A DNA stretch of 64,000 nt. Source: Erodium maritimum. Its lineage: Eukaryota > Streptophyta > Magnoliopsida > Geraniales > Geraniaceae. The first letter of the stretch is position 1. Every line of letters starts with the position of its first letter. The notes beneath the pieces were generated by a model. That model did no database searches and was not told the DNA's origin. It was given only the letters and a program-made list of their open reading frames with translations. The position numbers and the translations under genes were made by a program. Below, piece by piece: positions 11,287 through 22,740 of this stretch. The stretch is from positions 15,877,001-15,941,000 of the forward strand of contig OY997596.1 of NCBI GenBank assembly GCA_963921825.1, in the 5' to 3' direction.

Positions 11287-14092
11287 TGTAAGAACCACTC
11301 CCGGTCAACGCCAGTCAAATCGGCGAAAAACAGAAAAATTTAAAATTTTGGGACAGACACCTAAATGAACCTAAATTTGACCCCGAGGGTCATATCAGAC
11401 TTAAGTTGACCCCGATATCGACCAAAGTGAGTTCTGGGGGACTCGGGGCAACTTTTTGACCAATTTGGGAAAGGTTGACTTTTTGCCGGAAAAGTCAACC
11501 GAGCGACGTTTTTGTCCGTTCGAGGCCCGTTTTGGATCCAAAAAGCTTAGCCGTCGTTACATCGGTCTTATTTGAGTCGTTTCCTTGTATCACGTGAAAT
11601 TTCATATTTTCTTGAAAAATAGGATCGTTCGGGGCCCGATACGGCCGAATTTCACGAATCTGACAGAAAAATATCTACATAGGTATTTTTAAAAAAGGTG
11701 GGACCCACTTGCCACTTGTCACACAAGTGGTGGTAGTTGTTATTTTTGAACAAAACAAAAGGAAGAAGTGATGGTAGTTGGTAATTTTGAACAAAACAAA
11801 AGGAAGACTGCATGTGGTGTTCGGCCATTAAGAGAAAAAAAAAGGAGAAATAGAGAGAGAAACAAGAGAGAAGAAGAGAAGGAGAAAAGGAAAATGAAAA
11901 AGAGAAGAAAGGTTAGGGTTTGCGATTTCCCGACGATCCAACCGACGAATCGTCTCAACGGTTGAAGAATCGAGCTCCCATCGTCACTCCCTACGGTGAG
12001 AACCTATTCGATTCTCGTTTTGGTACGTTTGAAAGTTAGGGTTTGTGTTTAAACGGGTTAAATATGGATGATTTGAGGTGTAGGGTTCATTGGGAACATT
12101 TTGGGGTAAAAATGATCGGATTCCGGTGACCGGAGGCTCGGGGGAGCTCCGGCCACCGTGGGTGGTGGCTGGCCGGAGCTAGGACCGGCCACCACAGTGG
12201 TGAACCGGTCCAAAACCGGTCCAGCCACCCACGGCTAGTGGTGGCCGGGTGGGGCCCACGTGTCGGGTCTTGGGTTTTTCGTGTTCGGGTGGTTTTGGAC
12301 GATCTCCGAATCGATAATTCACACCCGGATCGAATTATTGAATTAAATTGTGAAAGTTGGAAATTTCGGGTTTAGAAACTTGAAACGCGAATTAAATCGC
12401 TCGGAAGTCGGAAATTGATTCCGTCGATTGCATTGGAACCCTTTAATTATTCTAAGATCGTAGAAATGAAAACATGAATTTCCGGAGCCCCAGAAGGGCG
12501 TTTTCCGATCCCGGGCAGATTCGCCAAGTCGGGCAAATCGGGCTTTTCCGGGCCCATTATTGACAATGTCGAGTAATTGGGAAGTTTGGGACTGATCAAC
12601 ATTGTCGGGGTTGCAATTGGGCGTCAAGTTTATTAAAATTCAGCTTTGCCTGCAAACTTAAAAAGTGCTTTATTTGTGTTCTTGTTAGATCGTGTCGACG
12701 ACCGCGGAAAGGGGAAGGTAGGCGAGTGATCGCGAGCACGCCGGAGCTTGGGCGTGGACTTTTGTGGAAGCGTTACGAGGTAGGGAAAAGTAGCCGGATC
12801 TCGGCCTTGACTAGGGAAAGTTAACAGTAGAAATGCATGTGACACTTAGTGGTGTCGTAGGATAAGTAAATTTATCGAACAATAGAAATGCAGGCGACAC
12901 TTAGTGGTGTCGTAGGATAAGTGAACGTATCGAACAATAGAAATACTGGTGGCTTTTGGTTGTGCCCGTAGGTTAAGTAACTTGTTGTGTTTATGAGGGT
13001 GGTCATGTGTGCCTTTGGGGTGTTGAACCCGTATGTTATTATTTGTGTTTGTGGGTGGCCATGAGTGCCTTTGGGGTGTTGAACCCGTATATTACTGTTG
13101 GTGTGTTGTGGGTGGTCATGAGTGCCTTTGGGGTGTTGAACCCGTATATTACCGTTGGTGTGTCGTGAGTGACCATGTGTGCCTATGGGGTGTTGAACCT
13201 GTATTGTTGTTGAATGTCCTGCCGAGGGGTAGTGAGTCGTATATTATTGTCGCTATTTGTTGAACCTTGGGTGATGACTGTGGTTGCATGGAGGTTGGGG
13301 CCCGCCTGACAGAAAAGGGGTCCTGTGGTCGGCTAGCCTTCCGACTAACCATCGGTAAAGTTGTGCATTCTTCGGCGATGAAGGGTGGCTCCCCTTCCGA
13401 CTAGCTATCGGAAAAGTATCGTTGTATATATCGCTAACAGGTCGACCGCCTGACCCGAATGTGTGTCGGGGAAAGTTGCGTGGGGCAGTCTCAAGCCCAG
13501 CCGGTTAGCAACCAGCACTGAGTAGATGGAGTGCCATCCTTTGTGATCTTGATTGTTGTGTGCGATCCTTTGTGATCTTGGGTGTTGCGTGGTCGTTATT
13601 TGCGTTTCTGGTTGAGGTCGTAACCGCTGTGTCAGGTCTACATTACGCGTCCGGCTTTTGAGTTGGTTGGGGAAAGTAACAGTTTTCGTGTGACAGTCGG
13701 GTCATCTGAGTTTGGGGATAGTAGTCCCCGGTGTTTTGTCTGTTGTTTGTGTTTCCGGCATTTCTGCTAGTATGCCGTAGTCAGTCTGGTATCCGTGGTG
13801 GTGAGCGAACGCTCACCCCTAGCTGCTTTTCCTACAGGTACTGGTCGCGAGACGGACTAGGGGATCTCTCGAAGCTTGAAGAGCTGGGAGCGGGAGTCCG
13901 GGTTTTTGGGAGTCTAGCGACGTACGCTTTGGTTTTTGTCCGCTTGTTTTGGACGTATTTTAAGTTGTAAAATATTATTTTGATTAACTCAAAGTGGTGA
14001 TTTTATGCGGTTTTATTAAAGTGTTTGAAAATTATCTTATTGTTTCATCGTTCGCGTTCCGGGTTCAGTCCAACTGAATTCGGGGCGTGACA
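11287..14092 (+). repeat. 5' LTR of Tekay-type element (2806 bp)
   Basis: The LTR starts TGTAAGAACC and ends GGGGCGTGACA, just before the primer site. It matches 19636-22548 nearly base for base. Two minisatellite blocks lie inside: a roughly 55-bp unit at about 12828-12950 (two full copies plus a partial one) and a roughly 57-bp unit around ggtgttgaacc at about 12995-13215 (four copies). Both blocks have one more unit in the 3' LTR. A CT/GA-rich stretch at 11820-11910 and a GC-rich palindromic part at 12130-12260 are also present. Confidence 0.92.
12995..13215 (+). repeat. 57-bp minisatellite in 5' LTR (4 units)
   Basis: Four units of about 57 bp each contain gtgcctttggggtgttgaac (ends near 13027, 13084, 13141 and 13198). 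The 3' LTR has five such units (about 21400-21660). The array gives rise to short spurious ORFs and has no coding meaning. Confidence 0.85.
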
Positions 14093-14095
14093 GTT

Positions 14096-14107
14096 TGGTA
14101 TCAGAGC
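14096..14107 (+). other. Primer binding site (initiator tRNA-Met)
   Basis: TGGTATCAGAGC lies three bases after the 5' LTR end. It is complementary to the 3' end of initiator methionine tRNA, the standard primer of plant gypsy and copia elements. Confidence 0.9.
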
Positions 14108-14774
14108 TCGAGGTTTCACACCTCGGACTGTATGTCAATTAGGTGGGGAGAGTTGAGTCCTTGAAAGTCCCGTCGTGCGTGGGTTACGCAAGTCGGAAAC
14201 CGTGTGTAGACCCGTTGTGACATGAGTCTTGTTTGTTATTGTGTGTATGTGCAGTACTGTTATTACTGGCATACTGATTTTGTGTTGCTGCGTGAAACGT
14301 TTTTTAGCTGTCGCGACTCGACTCAGGGGCGCCCCTGTGGTCGAACGTGACGGTGCTGATATCAAGTGGGGACAATTTAGTTCGGGGACGCCTGGACCGG
14401 GTTGTAACTACGTGATGTCAAAAAAAATGAGATTTTATGATGAAAGGGAGAAAGTTTTAAAATTGGTTGGCCCGGTGGGTGTGTTTTAAAATTGGTTGGC
14501 CTTGTGGGCTTGTGATTGAGTTTGGGTGACTCGAATTTTTGTTTGTGTGTTGTTTTTTCGTGACTTTGTTCACGTTTGTATCGGGTTTTTTTTGAGGTCT
14601 CCCTTACGTGAGCGAGTAATTGAGGTATTGATAGCGTGAGCAGTGTTGCGTTTTGGTAACGAGTACGCTAGAGTAGACGTAGGGTGTGTGAACGCTAGTA
14701 TATTGAGCTTTTCGTCGTTGTATAAGTTCGCACACTAAGCATTTACGTGTATCCGTGCAGAGGATACCGACTAC

Positions 14775-16054
14775 ATGGCACATGGCAGGAGAGGACGATC
14801 CGCTGGGGCACCAGGACGGACGCCCACACGTGGCAGGAGGGGACGATCAGCTAGGGCACCGGGACGGATACCCACCGTCGAACCCGCTGAGTCCACGGAA
14901 GCCCAGGGTACTCCCGTCGGGGAGGACATGAGGAACGACGCAGGTCCATCTGCGGGCACGCCCAGCGTCCCACCGGTCGCAGACCTGTCCACTGCAGCCG
15001 CTCTGGGAGAGTTGACCCGGACGGTGCAGAGCTTGGTGGCGAGCATCGTTTGTAGGGAGTCTGCGTCGCCGGCTTCGGAGCCAGTATCTACTACTGCTGC
15101 AGCCGTTCCAGCGAGGCCCGTTCAGGCCGAAGGCCATACGGCTTGGACACTACTGGATTTCCTGAAGCTAGGCATACCTACGTTCGTCAGGGAACCGAAC
15201 CCCGACATAGCTGAGAGATGGCTGGAGCAGGTCACTCGGGACATATACACGTCAGGCATAGAGGACGGTCACATCAGGGTGTCCTTTGCAGCTCACCAGC
15301 TGAGGGACAACGCCTACCAATGGTGGGGGCGTGTACGGGACAGAGTCGGAGACGACTACAGTACCTTCGAGGCGGTCTTCCTAGAGCAGTATTTTCCCGA
15401 GTCGGCCAGGGCGGATCGACATCAGCAGTTCTTGGAACTGCAACAGGACGGGGCGTTAGTGGTAGAGTATGAGCCAAGATTCACGGTCCTGACCCGGTTT
15501 ACACCAGAGATGGTGGTGACAGAGCTGAACCGGTGCCGGCGGTTCGAGACGGGGCTGAGGCAGACGATTCGGGATCGAGTCCTTGCCCTGAGGATTCGGG
15601 TGTATACAGAGCTCGTAGACACTACAGCGACAGTGGAGCGGGGTCTCCGAGAGGCAGTGAGGACCCGTGAGGTTCGGCAGCGGCCGAACAATATTGCGGG
15701 ACCGTCCGAGCCCCGAGATCAGAGGAGGCAGAGGACCGGGGGGTTCTTTCGGCCACAGGCTCAGCAGGGCGCATCGAGACAGATGGGGTCGGTGGCGTCA
15801 GTAGGGCCAGTCGCTTCAGAGAGGGGCCAGTATGTTTTACCTGCGGGCAGCCAGGCCATATGCGGCGAGAGGGTCCGATAGGAGGAGGGCCCGCGGCACC
15901 ACCAGTGGTCAGACAGACAGGCCAGGGCAGGGGACCGAGGGGTGATGGCGCCAGGTTCCACCGGTGCGGCCGGATTGGACACCTAGGTAGGGTGTGCCCT
16001 GAGCGGGGCGAGGAGACGTCGGTGCAGCGATCGCAGTTTTCGCACACAGTGTAG
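14775..16054 (+). pseudogene. gag of Tekay-type element (frameshifted)
   Basis: The first ORF (14775-15881, 368 codons) starts MAHGRRGRSA. It carries the retrotransposon gag core with WTLLDFLKLGIPTF, AERWLEQV, AHQLRDNAYQWWGRV and FEAVFLEQYFPESAR. The zinc knuckle is displaced: CFTCGQPGHMRRE (about 15833-15871) lies in another frame, so a frameshift separates it from the gag core. Its last Cys is Gly. A second knuckle, FHRCGRIGHLGRVC (about 15957-15998), has lost its first Cys (now Phe). The shifted frame stops at TAG 16052-16054. This would be the capsid/nucleocapsid precursor of the element; in this copy it cannot yield a normal product. Confidence 0.82.
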
Positions 16055-16159
16055 TCACCCCGGGTTCGCCAGTATCAGAGTCAACCGTCGATGTTCTTGT
16101 AGCCGTCCACGAGCACGCCAGTTCCGAGACAGCAACAGAGGTCTGTACAGCCAGCAGTC

Positions 16160-19100
16160 GGTGCGTCTGGTCAGAGGCAGCAGGCGTCGCAGGGTAGAGT
16201 GTACGCAGTTGCTTACTCCGGAGCCACATGATCCGCTACCTAACGTGAGACCATTCATGGTACGTGCTTATTGTATCATTTGTGGGCGTTATTTTTATTC
16301 GATACCGGGGCGTCGCACTCGTTTATTTCGTTGAGTTATGCTGAGAGGTTGGGGCTGAGTTTAGAGCCGTTGAGTCCACCCTTTTGTTTGGACACCCCAG
16401 TTGGGGTTGATGTGATGTTGACTAGGGTCTGTCGTGCCTACGAAGTTAGAGTCGCAGACTGTCCTTGCCCTAGTGACCTTCTCGTGCTGGGAATGACGAC
16501 CTTTGACGTAATCCTGGGAATGGATTGGATGGCGAAGTACCGAGCCAATATCGACTGAGATAGGCGACGAGTGACAGTGTCAGCAGGCAACACGAAGGTT
16601 TCGTGTATTCTGGGCAGTAAGAGCGGGGTTCTCCTGTCGGCCTTGTCCGTAGTGGAGGAAGTATCGGCCGTGCAGAGCCGAGAGTTACCGCGAGTGGTAT
16701 GCGAGTTCCCCAAGGTCTTTCCTGAAGAGTTGAGCGCGTTGCCACCAGTTCGTGAGGTGGAGTTCGGGATTGACTTGATGCCGGGAACGACAGCGATATC
16801 GATGGCGCCTTACAGGTTTGCGCCAACAGAGTTGACCGAGCTGAAGCGTCAGCTCGAGGAGCTTCGGGAGAAGGGGTTTATCCGTCCGAGCACATCGCCG
16901 TGGGGAGCACCAGCACTCTTCGTGAAGAAGAAGAGTGGAGATCTTCGAATGTGTATAGAATACCGGAAACTGGACCGGGTTACGGTGAAGAACCGATACC
17001 CGATGCCGAGGATTGACGACTTGTTCGATCAGTTGAGAGGGTCGACATGCTTCTCGAAGATCGATCTGCGATACGAATATTACCAGTTGCGAGTCCGAGA
17101 GGGGGGCGTCGCAAAGACTGCATTCCGGACACGCTATGGGCATTACGAGTTCTTGGTGATGCCATTTGGACTGACGAACGCACCTGCAGCGTTCATGGAT
17201 CTGATGAACAGTATATTCCGGCCGTTCTTAGATCAATTTGTGGTGGTGTTTGTAGACGACATCTTGATCTACTCGCAGAACGAGGCGGCACATGAGGAGC
17301 ATCTGAGGGCTGTTATGTCCCTGCTGCGCACACATCAGCTATACGCTAACCTGGAGAAGTGCGAGTTTTGGCTCGCTGAGATGAAATTCCTCGGTCACAT
17401 TGTATCCCGTGACGGTATACTGGTCGATCCATCGAAGATCGACGCGGTTTCGAAGTGGGCACGGCCCACAAGTGTCTTCGAGATCCGCAGCTTTCTGGGG
17501 TTGGCAGGATATTATCGGTGTTTTGTCCAGGACTTTGCGCGACTAGCCGCGCCTATGACTCTGTTGACGCGTAAGGGAGTCGGGTTTGTGTGGACAGAGG
17601 ATTATGAACGTGCGTTCATGGAGTTGAAGACTCGTCTGACTATCGCTCCAGTATTGATAGTGCCAGAGTGAGGGATCGGGTATGAGGTCTATTGTGACGC
17701 GTCCGGGGAAGGACTGGGCTGTGTACTGATGCAGTTGGGTAGAGTTGTTGCTTATGGCTCCAGGCATTTGAAGACACACGAGCGCAACTATCCTACCCAT
17801 GACTTGGAACTAGCAGCAGTCGTGTTCGCGCTAAAGGGCTGGTGGTATTATCTGTACGGCGAGCGATTTCAGGTGTTCTCGGATCACAAGAGCCTCAAGT
17901 ACATCTTTTCCCAACGAGACCTGAACATGCGCCAGCGGCGATGGATGGAGCTACTTGAGGAGTACGACTTTGAGCTACACTACCATCCGGGTAAGGCGAA
18001 CGTGGTTGCCGACGCCCTGAGTAGGAAGTCGGTTCCGAGTCTTGCTAGCATATCAGCCCGAGAGTGGGACATGATGGGGGAACTGGGCACGTTCGGGCTT
18101 GAGCTAGAGGAGGTTACTGGTAGCGTGGCCATGTTCTCATTGGTGGATCAGCCCTCACTACTTGCCCGAGTGTTTGAGGCGTAGTCGGAGGATGTCGAGA
18201 CGTTAGAGATCCGAGAGAGGGTCGTCAGCGGTGTTGAGGCGGAAGGCTGGGAACTCAATGCTGATTGGGGGTTACGGTATCGAGGAGGATTATTCGTTCC
18301 GCGCAACTGTAGAGACGACGTGTTGCGAGAGTCACATCATTCGCGTCTTACAGTGCACCCGGGTAGCACCAAGATGTACCGCGACATCAGGCGGCACTTC
18401 TGGTGGAGCGGGATGCGGAGAGAGGTCGCGGAATTTGTATCGAGATGTCTCACCTGTCAGCAGGTGAAAGCCGAACATCAGCGTCCTGCTGGGTTATTGC
18501 AGCCACTGCCGATTGCCCAGTGGAAGTGGGAGCATGTCACGATGGACTACGTGAGTGGATTGCCGAGATCACCGAGGGGAGATGATGCGGTATGGGTGGT
18601 AGTTGATCGGTTGACCAAGTCGGCCCATTTCCTGGCCATGAGAATGACTGACCCGGTCGACAAGTTGAGCAGCCTGTACATTCAGGAGATAGTGCGTCTC
18701 CATGGAGTCCCTGTGTCGATAGTGTCTGACAGGGATCCTCGTTTCACGTCCAGATTTTGGCCGAGTCTGCAGACCGCGTTGGGGACCGAGGTTCTACTCA
18801 GTACAACACACCATCCCCAGACAGATGGCCAGTCCGAGCGCACGATTCAGATCTTGGAGGACATGCTGCGGGCATGTGTGCTAGACTTTAGGAGGTCGTG
18901 GAGACCCACCTACCGTTAGTCGAGTTCGCCTACAACAACAACTTCCAGGCCAGTATTGGGATGACACCGTTCGAAGCGTTGTATGGTAGGCCGTGTCGAT
19001 CGCTAGTGTGCTGGGCAGAGGTAGGAGACAAGAGCCTGCTGAGGCCAGAGCTTGTCCGAGAGACGACAGAGAAGGTCACGCTGATACGCGAGCGGTTGAA

Positions 19101-19599
19101 GACCGCACAGATTCGGCGAAAGAGCTACGCCGATAGACGACGCCGACCTCTCGAGTTCGCATTCGGTAATCACGTGTTCCTGAAGGCGAGCCCGAGGAAG
19201 GGACTGGTTCGGTTCAACCGTGGCGGAGGCAAGTTAGCCCCGCGGTACATCGGCCCTTTCGAGATCTTGAGCAGAGTGGGAGCAGTGGCATATCGTCTGG
19301 CATTACCACCGCAACTTGGGAGGATTCATAACGTCTTCCACGTGTCCCAGTTGCGGAAGTACAATGCGGACCCCTCCCATGTCATTGAGTGGGCAGATAT
19401 CGAGGTGGCTGACGATGTCTCTTATGAGGAGAAATCGGTTCGAATCATGGACACACGGGAGCAGGTCCTGCGTGGCAAGGTTATCCGCCTAGTACGGGTG
19501 CAGTGGCGACACCATGAGGGTGAGTCGACTAAGGAACGCGAGGACGAGGTTCGCGCGAAGTACCTCGACCTGTTCGACTCCGGAGGTACATTTGTTTAA
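16160..19599 (+). pseudogene. pol of Tekay-type element (protease-RT-RNase H-integrase, broken)
   Basis: The domains follow in Ty3/gypsy order. The aspartic protease has LFDTGASHSFIS and DVILGMDWM (16289-16540) and is cut by TGA at 16556-16558. The reverse transcriptase (16571-17671) has [18 protein letters not shown], a [11 protein letters not shown] active site and [11 protein letters not shown], and is cut by TGA 17669-17671. RNase H has [19 protein letters not shown] and ADALSRK and is cut by TAG 18182-18184. The integrase has an HHCC zinc finger (18330-18475), a DDE core with [20 protein letters not shown] and [12 protein letters not shown], then a frameshift near 18890-18905. The C-terminal part (to 19599) ends ...KYLDLFDSGGTFV. 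Small frameshifts also disrupt the linker before the protease (16190-16290). Confidence 0.88.
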
Positions 19600-19611
19600 A
19601 ATTTCGCGGAC

Positions 19612-19635
19612 GAAATTCCTTTAAGGGGGGTAGAT
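19612..19635 (+). other. Polypurine tract of Tekay-type element
   Basis: The motif ttaaggggggtagat stands directly before the 3' LTR (TGTAAG at 19636). This is the plus-strand primer position, and the sequence is typical of plant Tekay/Del elements. Confidence 0.8.
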
Positions 19636-22548
19636 TGTAAGAACCACTCTCGGTCAACGCCAATCAAATCGGCGAAAAACAGGAAAATTTAAAATTTTGG
19701 GAAAGACACCTAAATGAACCTAAATTTGACCCCGAGGGTCATATCAGACTTAAGTTGACCCCGATATCGACCAAAGTGAGTTCTGGGGGACTCAGGGCAA
19801 CTTTTTGACCAATTTGGGAAAGGTTGACTTTTTGCCGGAAAAGGCAACCGAGCGACGTTTTGGTCCGTTCGAGGCCCGTTTTGGATCCAAAAAGCTTAGC
19901 CGTCGTTACAGTGGTCTTAGTTGAGCCGTTTCCTTGTAGCTTGTAAAATTTCGTATTTTCTTGGAAAATGGGCCCGTTCGGGGCCCGAGACGGCCGAATT
20001 TCGCGAATCTGACAAAAAATAACTATAAAGATATTTTTAAAAAGGTGGGACCCACTTGCCACTTGTCACACAAGTGGTGGTAGTTGTTATTTTTGAACAA
20101 AACAAAAGGAAGAAATGATGGTAGTTGGTAATTTTGAACAATACAAAAGGAAGACTACATGTGGTGTTCGACCATTAAGAGAAAAAAAGGAGAAATAGAG
20201 AGAGAAAGAAGAAAGAAGGAGAGATGGAGAGAAGGAAAAGGAAAAAGAGAAGAAATGTTAGGGTTTGCGATTTCCCGACGATCCAACCGACGGATCGTCT
20301 CAACGGTTGAAGAATCGAGCTCCCATCGTCATTCCCTACGGTGAGAACCTATTCGATTCTCGTTTTGGTACGTTTGAAAGTTATGGTTTGTGTTTAAACG
20401 GGTTAAATATGGATGAGTTGAGGTGTAGGGTTCGTTGGGAACGTTTTGGGGTAAAAATGATCGGATTCCGGTGACCGGAGGCTCGGGGGAGCTCCGGCCA
20501 CCGTGGGTGGTGGCTGGCCAGAGCTAGGACCGGCCACCACAGTGGAGAACCGGTCCAAAACCGGTCCAGCCACCCACGGATAGTGGTGGCCGGGTGGGGC
20601 CCACGTGTCGGGTCTCGGTTTTTTCGTGTTCGGGTGGTTTTGGACGATCCCCGAATCGATAATTCACACCCGGATCGAATTATTGAATTAAATTGTGAAA
20701 GTTGGAAATTTCGGGTTTAGAAACTTGAAACGCGAATTAAATCGCTCGGAAGTCGGAAATTGATTCCGTCGATTTCATTGGAACCCTTGAATTATTCTAA
20801 GATAGTAGAAACAAAAACGGGAATTTTCGGAGCCCCGGAAGGGCGTTTTCCGATCCCGGGCAGATTCGCCAAGCCGGGCAAATCGGGCTTTTCCGGGCCC
20901 ATTATTGACAATGTCGAGTAATTGGGAAGTTTGGGAGTGATCGACATTGTCGGGGTTGCAATTGGGCATCAAGTTTATTAAAATTCAGCTTTGCCTGCAA
21001 ACTTAAAAAGTGCTTTATTTGTGTTCTTGTTAGATCGTGCCGACGACCGCGGAAAGGGGAAGCTAGGCGAGTGATCGCGAGCACGCCGGAGCTTGGGCGT
21101 GGACTTTTGTGGAAGCGTTACGAGGTAGGGAAAAGTAGCCGGATCTCGGCCTTGACTAGGGAAAGTTAACAGTAGAAATGCATGTGACACTTAGTGGTGT
21201 CGTAGGATAAGTAAATTTATCGAACAATAGAAATGCAGGCGACACTTAGTGGTGTCGTAGGATACGTGAACGTATCGAATAATAGAAATGCATGTGACAC
21301 TTAGTAGTGTCGTAGGATAAGTGAACGTATCGAACAATAGAAATACTGGTGGCTTTTGGTTGTGCCCGTAGGTTAAGTAACTTGTTGTGTTTATGAGGGT
21401 GGTCATGTGTGCCTTTGGGGTGTTGAACCCGTATGTTATTGTTTGTGTCTGTGGGTGGCCATGAGTGCCTTTGGGGTGTTGAACCCGTATATTACTGTTG
21501 GTGTATTGTGGGTGGCCATGAGTGCCTTTGGGGTGTTGAACCTGTATATTACTGTTGGTGTGTTGTGGGTGGCCATGAGTACCTTTGGGGTGTTGAACCC
21601 GTATATTACCGTTGGTGTGTCGTGGGTGGTCATGTGTGCCTGTGGGGTGTTGAACCTGTATTGTTGTTGACTGTCCTGCCGAGGGGTAGTGAGTCGTATA
21701 TTATTGTCGCTATTTGTTGAACCTTGGGTGATGACTGTGGTTGCATGGAGGTTGGGGCCCGCCTGACAGAAAAGGGGTCCTGTGGTCGGCTAGCCTTCCG
21801 ACTAATCATCGGTAAAGTTGTGCATTCTTCGGCGATGAAGGGTGGCTCCCCTTCCGACTAGCTATCGGAAAAGTATCGTTGTATATATCGCTAACAGGTC
21901 GACCGCCTGACCCGACTGTGTGTCGGGGAAAGTTGCGTGGGGCAGTCTCAAGCCCAGCCGGTTAGCAACCAGCACTGAGTAGATGGAGTGCCATCCTTTG
22001 TGATCTTGATTGTTGTGTGCGATCCTTTGTGATCTTGGGCGTTGCGTGGTCGTTATTTGCGTTTCTGGTTGAGGTCGTAACCGCTGTGTCGGGTCTACAT
22101 TACGCGTCCGGGTTTTGAGTTGGTTGGGGAAAGTAACAGTTTTCGTGTGACAGTCGGGTCATCTGAGTTTGGGGATAGTAGTCCCCGGTGTTTTGTCTGT
22201 TGTTGGTGTTTCCGGCATTTCTGCTAGTATGCCGTAGTCAGTCTGGTATCCGTGGTAGTGAGCGAACGCTCACCCTAGCTGCTTTTCCTATAGGTATTGG
22301 TCGCGAGACGGACTAGGGGATCTCTCGAAGCTTGAAGAGCTGGGAGCGGGAGTCTGGGTTTTTGGGAGTCTAGCGACGTACGCTTTGGTTTTTGTCCGCT
22401 TGTTTTGGACGTATTTTAATTTGTAAAATATTATTTTGATTAACTCAAAGTGGTGATTTTATGCGGTTTTATTAAAGTGTTTGAAAATTATCTTATTGTT
22501 TCATCGTTCGCGTTCCAGGTTCAGTCCAACTAAATTCGGGGCATGACA
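19636..22548 (+). repeat. 3' LTR of Tekay-type element (2913 bp)
   Basis: This is the direct repeat of 11287-14092, about 107 bp longer. The excess is accounted for by one extra roughly 55-bp unit (about 21172-21345) and one extra roughly 57-bp unit (about 21400-21660) of the two internal minisatellites, less small deletions. It ends GGGGCATGACA, followed by the TCCAT duplication. Confidence 0.92.
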
Positions 22549-22740
22549 TCCATATTTTGGAAGAATAATTACAAAAATAAAGAGTTCTATTTATTGAGTG
22601 GGTCAAACATTATTTATTAAATGTAGGATAACTTTAATTATATCTCATCACTTTTAGATTGTATAGTTTATATGATATTTTGTGTGTGTTATGAGAGCTC
22701 TTTTATATGTTAGGTCCAAAAAATATGATATTAAGTGAAT
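22549..22740 (-). mobile_element. Decayed Ty3/gypsy fragment, tandem copy C (first part)
   Basis: This segment continues the gypsy repeat after the Tekay insertion. It matches 8521-8700 and 10760-10960 (plus-strand tttattgagt, atttactaaatgtagg, atatctcatca). An RRM-type LINE relic then interrupts it at 22741, and the rest resumes near 24438. Confidence 0.55.

Larger units (their letters stand above)
11287..22548 (+). mobile_element. Ty3/gypsy (Tekay/Del-type) LTR retrotransposon, complete but dead
   Basis: This 11,262-bp element is bounded by LTRs at 11287-14092 and 19636-22548 that begin TGTAAGAACC and end TGACA. The 5-bp target duplication TCCAT is perfect (11282-11286 and 22549-22553). 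It has an initiator-Met tRNA primer site at 14096 and a polypurine tract before 19636. The interior holds gag, protease, reverse transcriptase, RNase H and integrase in Ty3/gypsy order. The integrase tail RIMDTREQVLRGKVIRLVRV with ...KYLDLF resembles the chromodomain-like end of Tekay/Del elements. Several stops and frameshifts kill the polyprotein, yet the LTRs remain very similar to each other. Confidence 0.93.

Noticed and set aside
12985-13240. Tandem arrays considered as a CRISPR array
   Set aside because: Units are contiguous without unique spacers, lie in plant LTRs, and occur in a eukaryotic genome.
12995-13260. Short ORFs with repeating CLWGVEPVYY-like peptides in the Tekay LTRs (also 21407-21720)
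   Set aside because: They are translations of a noncoding 57-bp minisatellite in the LTR, present in several frames.
14771-15137. Overlapping minus-strand ORFs across the gag region
   Set aside because: They are antisense shadows of GC-rich gag; no motif or independent support.
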